From contig CM039199.1 in assembly GCA_008360975.2 (NCBI GenBank), positions 1,054,001 to 1,118,000 on the forward strand: 64,000 nt of DNA, read 5' to 3'. Under the pieces are notes generated by a model. The model was given only the letters and a program-made list of their open reading frames with translations. It did no database searches and was not told the origin of the DNA. Each line of letters starts with the position of its first letter. Position 1 is the stretch's first letter. Position numbers and translations under genes: made by a program. Below are positions 62,081 to 64,000 of the stretch, one piece after another. Source of the DNA: Lichenostomus cassidix (taxonomy: Eukaryota > Chordata > Aves > Passeriformes > Meliphagidae).

Positions 62081-63073
62081 ACACAGAGCAAGGCTGCTAA
62101 AGAGCATGACTCAGGAGATCCCTAGTCACAACTTGTGCAGGTGGCTGATTATTCTGGGTACACTTGTTATGCTCTGAGCTGGTTTTGCTCTTCCTTAGAC
62201 CTTCAGCACAGGTTGTTGGCCGAGCACCAGTGAGATGATTGCTCCAATTGGGTCAGTGTGACACCTTCTATTTTCCTGGAGAAAAGGCACAGAGGTAGCT
62301 GGAAGCATCTGGCAGGCTGGGCTGAGCCCCTGTGCTCTCCCTGAACCATGCTGCTCTCCAGAGGGGTCATGGTTTGGGGAGAAGGAGCCTGTTTACAAAG
62401 TTGATTTACATTGGATTCTTTTTGGTGTTTTTTTTTTTGTTGTTGATTGATTGGAAGCTTCTGTAGGATGCCAAGGAGCTCTTGCTCCTCATTCTCTGCA
62501 AGTAAATACTGTTTTTCCTTTGTCTTCTTCTCCAAATTTTTTTTTAATTAGTGCTTTGTGCTGGTGTTGCTGAAAACAGGGAGATCCCTCTCACAATGAT
62601 CCATTTTTCCAGATTCTTTCTTGTTCTTCCAACTCCTTCAAATGATGGCTGAATGCCTCTCTGCAGCCTGATTCCCTTCTCCCACTGGTCATAATTGTGA
62701 AAAAAACCTCACTAAAATCCAAGTATTTAAATGGGGCGAGGTGCAGGCAGAAGTGAGAGCCTTCCCTGGCAGAAGCATCCAGTGTTGTTCCATTGCTCTG
62801 GGGCTCTGTGGGAACGTGGTTCATCTAGCAGTGGGTTCAATAAAGATGCAAATTTTATACCTTCATCTTCTATTAACATCAAAAACTGACGCAGCATTAT
62901 AGGAGGACAGTGGCTGTGTTACAGCCTGAGCTCGTTTGCCTTTGTTCTGTGATTCTGGTCCTCACAGGCACAACTTCCAGTGACCCCTTCTTTGTTTGTC
63001 TGCCTGGTGTTGGAGGATGTCTGTGGCTTTCCCTACCCTTTCCAGGAAAAGAGGTGACTTTGGCACATGTCAT
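62081..63073. other. Intron 1, nothing recognised
   Basis: Unique DNA between the ancient CR1 relic and copy B of the 37-bp element; T runs at 62430 and 62537. Confidence 0.55.
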
Positions 63074-63110
63074 CTGCATAATGATCATGAATTGCCTACA
63101 ATGGGCTTTT
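63074..63110 (+). repeat. 37-bp element, copy B
   Basis: Same orientation as copy A, 2,038 bp further on; mismatches fall only at element positions 9, 10, 11 and 16. It lies just before an AT-rich candidate regulatory segment. Confidence 0.7.
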
Positions 63111-63199
63111 TTGCCTCCCATAAAAAGAAAGCACCTTTTTCCTTCTTCCTTTAATAAAAAGAGAATGAAATAAATAAAACCCCTAGACAAAACCCAGTA

Positions 63200-63560
63200 G
63201 ATGACAAACTGCCTTCTACCTGGAGTTTCCCAATTAGCTAATTATAACACACATTTGCACACAGGCTTTTTTTAAAGCAGACTGTTGCTATTCTCTTTCT
63301 GTACAAGGTTTTTAGTCACTGTACATCTTGTGTCTTTAAATAATGTATTAGGAACATTTTCGAGTCTGTAAGTGCTTTTTTAATGAGTGTGAAGATTTTA
63401 ATGGGACTAGATTGCTTTTCATGACATTTCAGAGTGACTTAATTGTAACAATGTTGAGAGGCTGTATTTTAAAGTTTGCTAAGTATGTCTGGTGCGAATT
63501 GTAGTCAAATGCTTTAAAGACAGAATGGCTGATGAGATCAGATATAGCTTCTTTTTTTTT
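63200..63560. promoter_or_regulatory. Candidate enhancer-like segment, intron 1
   Basis: A perfect 12-bp palindrome AATTAGCTAATT (63232-63243) gives back-to-back homeodomain cores. AT-rich, repeat-free, directly after copy B of the 37-bp element. Confidence 0.28.
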
Positions 63561-64000
63561 AATCTCAGCTTTGTTAAGGAGGAGAACCTGCAAAGTTGAC
63601 ATAAAAGAAGAAAATGAAGATTTTTAATGTCTAAACCAGTGGTGGTTGTCCATTCAGTTTATGCCTATTCTCACTAATTTTCAGAGATTATTTCTTGTAT
63701 TGCAGTGACTTGGTCCTTCCATAGTCATTGATGGGGCTGTGGGAGGCTTGTAAGATATTTTTGTTATTACCATTTTATTTTATTTTTCTTTAGAGCAGCA
63801 GCTGGATTTGATACAGGAGTTGCATTCAGCTTTTGGTGCATTTAGGCAATTTTCCTAAAGTGTTACAGACTGTTTTGGGATGGCTTTCAATTTGTGGCCA
63901 AATGGTGGGTCAAAGAGTTGACCCATCAAAGTGCAGGCTCTGTCCTGAGCCTCTCTCCTTTCCAGCTCACTTCTGTCCAAGCCAGAGCAGCTCTGTGGAA
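63561..64000. other. Intron 1, nothing recognised
   Basis: Ordinary AT-rich unique DNA to the window edge. Confidence 0.55.

Overview
This is nuclear DNA from a bird. Many truncated CR1 LINE copies carry the avian 3' end (a 'ccaaggccaggttggacagggcttgga' type core, then 'ttccaaccc…', then ATTCTATG-like repeats), and base composition is about 40% GC with AT-rich non-coding stretches. The CR1 subtypes look neoavian, probably passerine, but the species cannot be read from the window.

Only one protein-coding gene segment can be supported: the first coding exon of AUTS2 on the + strand. Its start codon is at 34320 and its splice donor follows 34610, giving 97 codons that end in phase 0. Exon 1 lies in a CpG-rich promoter region (about 33058-35335). 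The gene then enters intron 1, which fills the rest of the window (34611-64000, at least 29.4 kb). No second exon is present.

Layout: 1-32270 is upstream intergenic DNA with about 15 CR1 fragments, a few older CR1/L3-like relics, short tandem repeats and AT-rich segments that look like candidate conserved non-coding elements. A G-rich minisatellite at 32271-33056 has a 60-bp higher-order unit, including two back-to-back identical copies, and ends at the CpG island. At 33058-34319 lie the promoter and probable 5' UTR, with two E2F-type sites, an NRF1-like site, an E-box, an isolated AT-rich inverted repeat containing a PBX/HOX-type site, and long pyrimidine tracts. Then come exon 1 (34320-34610) and GC-rich intron start to about 35335. 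Intron 1 is nearly free of CR1 (one ordinary copy at 40.1 kb and one ancient copy at 61.7 kb). It holds several AT-rich, palindrome-bearing segments that could be enhancers, and a 37-bp element occurs twice near 61.0 and 63.1 kb with four mismatches.

I found no convincing tRNA, rRNA, CRISPR, complete retroelement, endogenous retrovirus or second gene. Most other open frames are either chance frames in low-stop DNA or GC-rich and minisatellite artefacts. No new enzyme-like system is visible. The unusual material is cis-regulatory and structural. Regulatory calls are pattern-based inference: no alignment or expression data were available.
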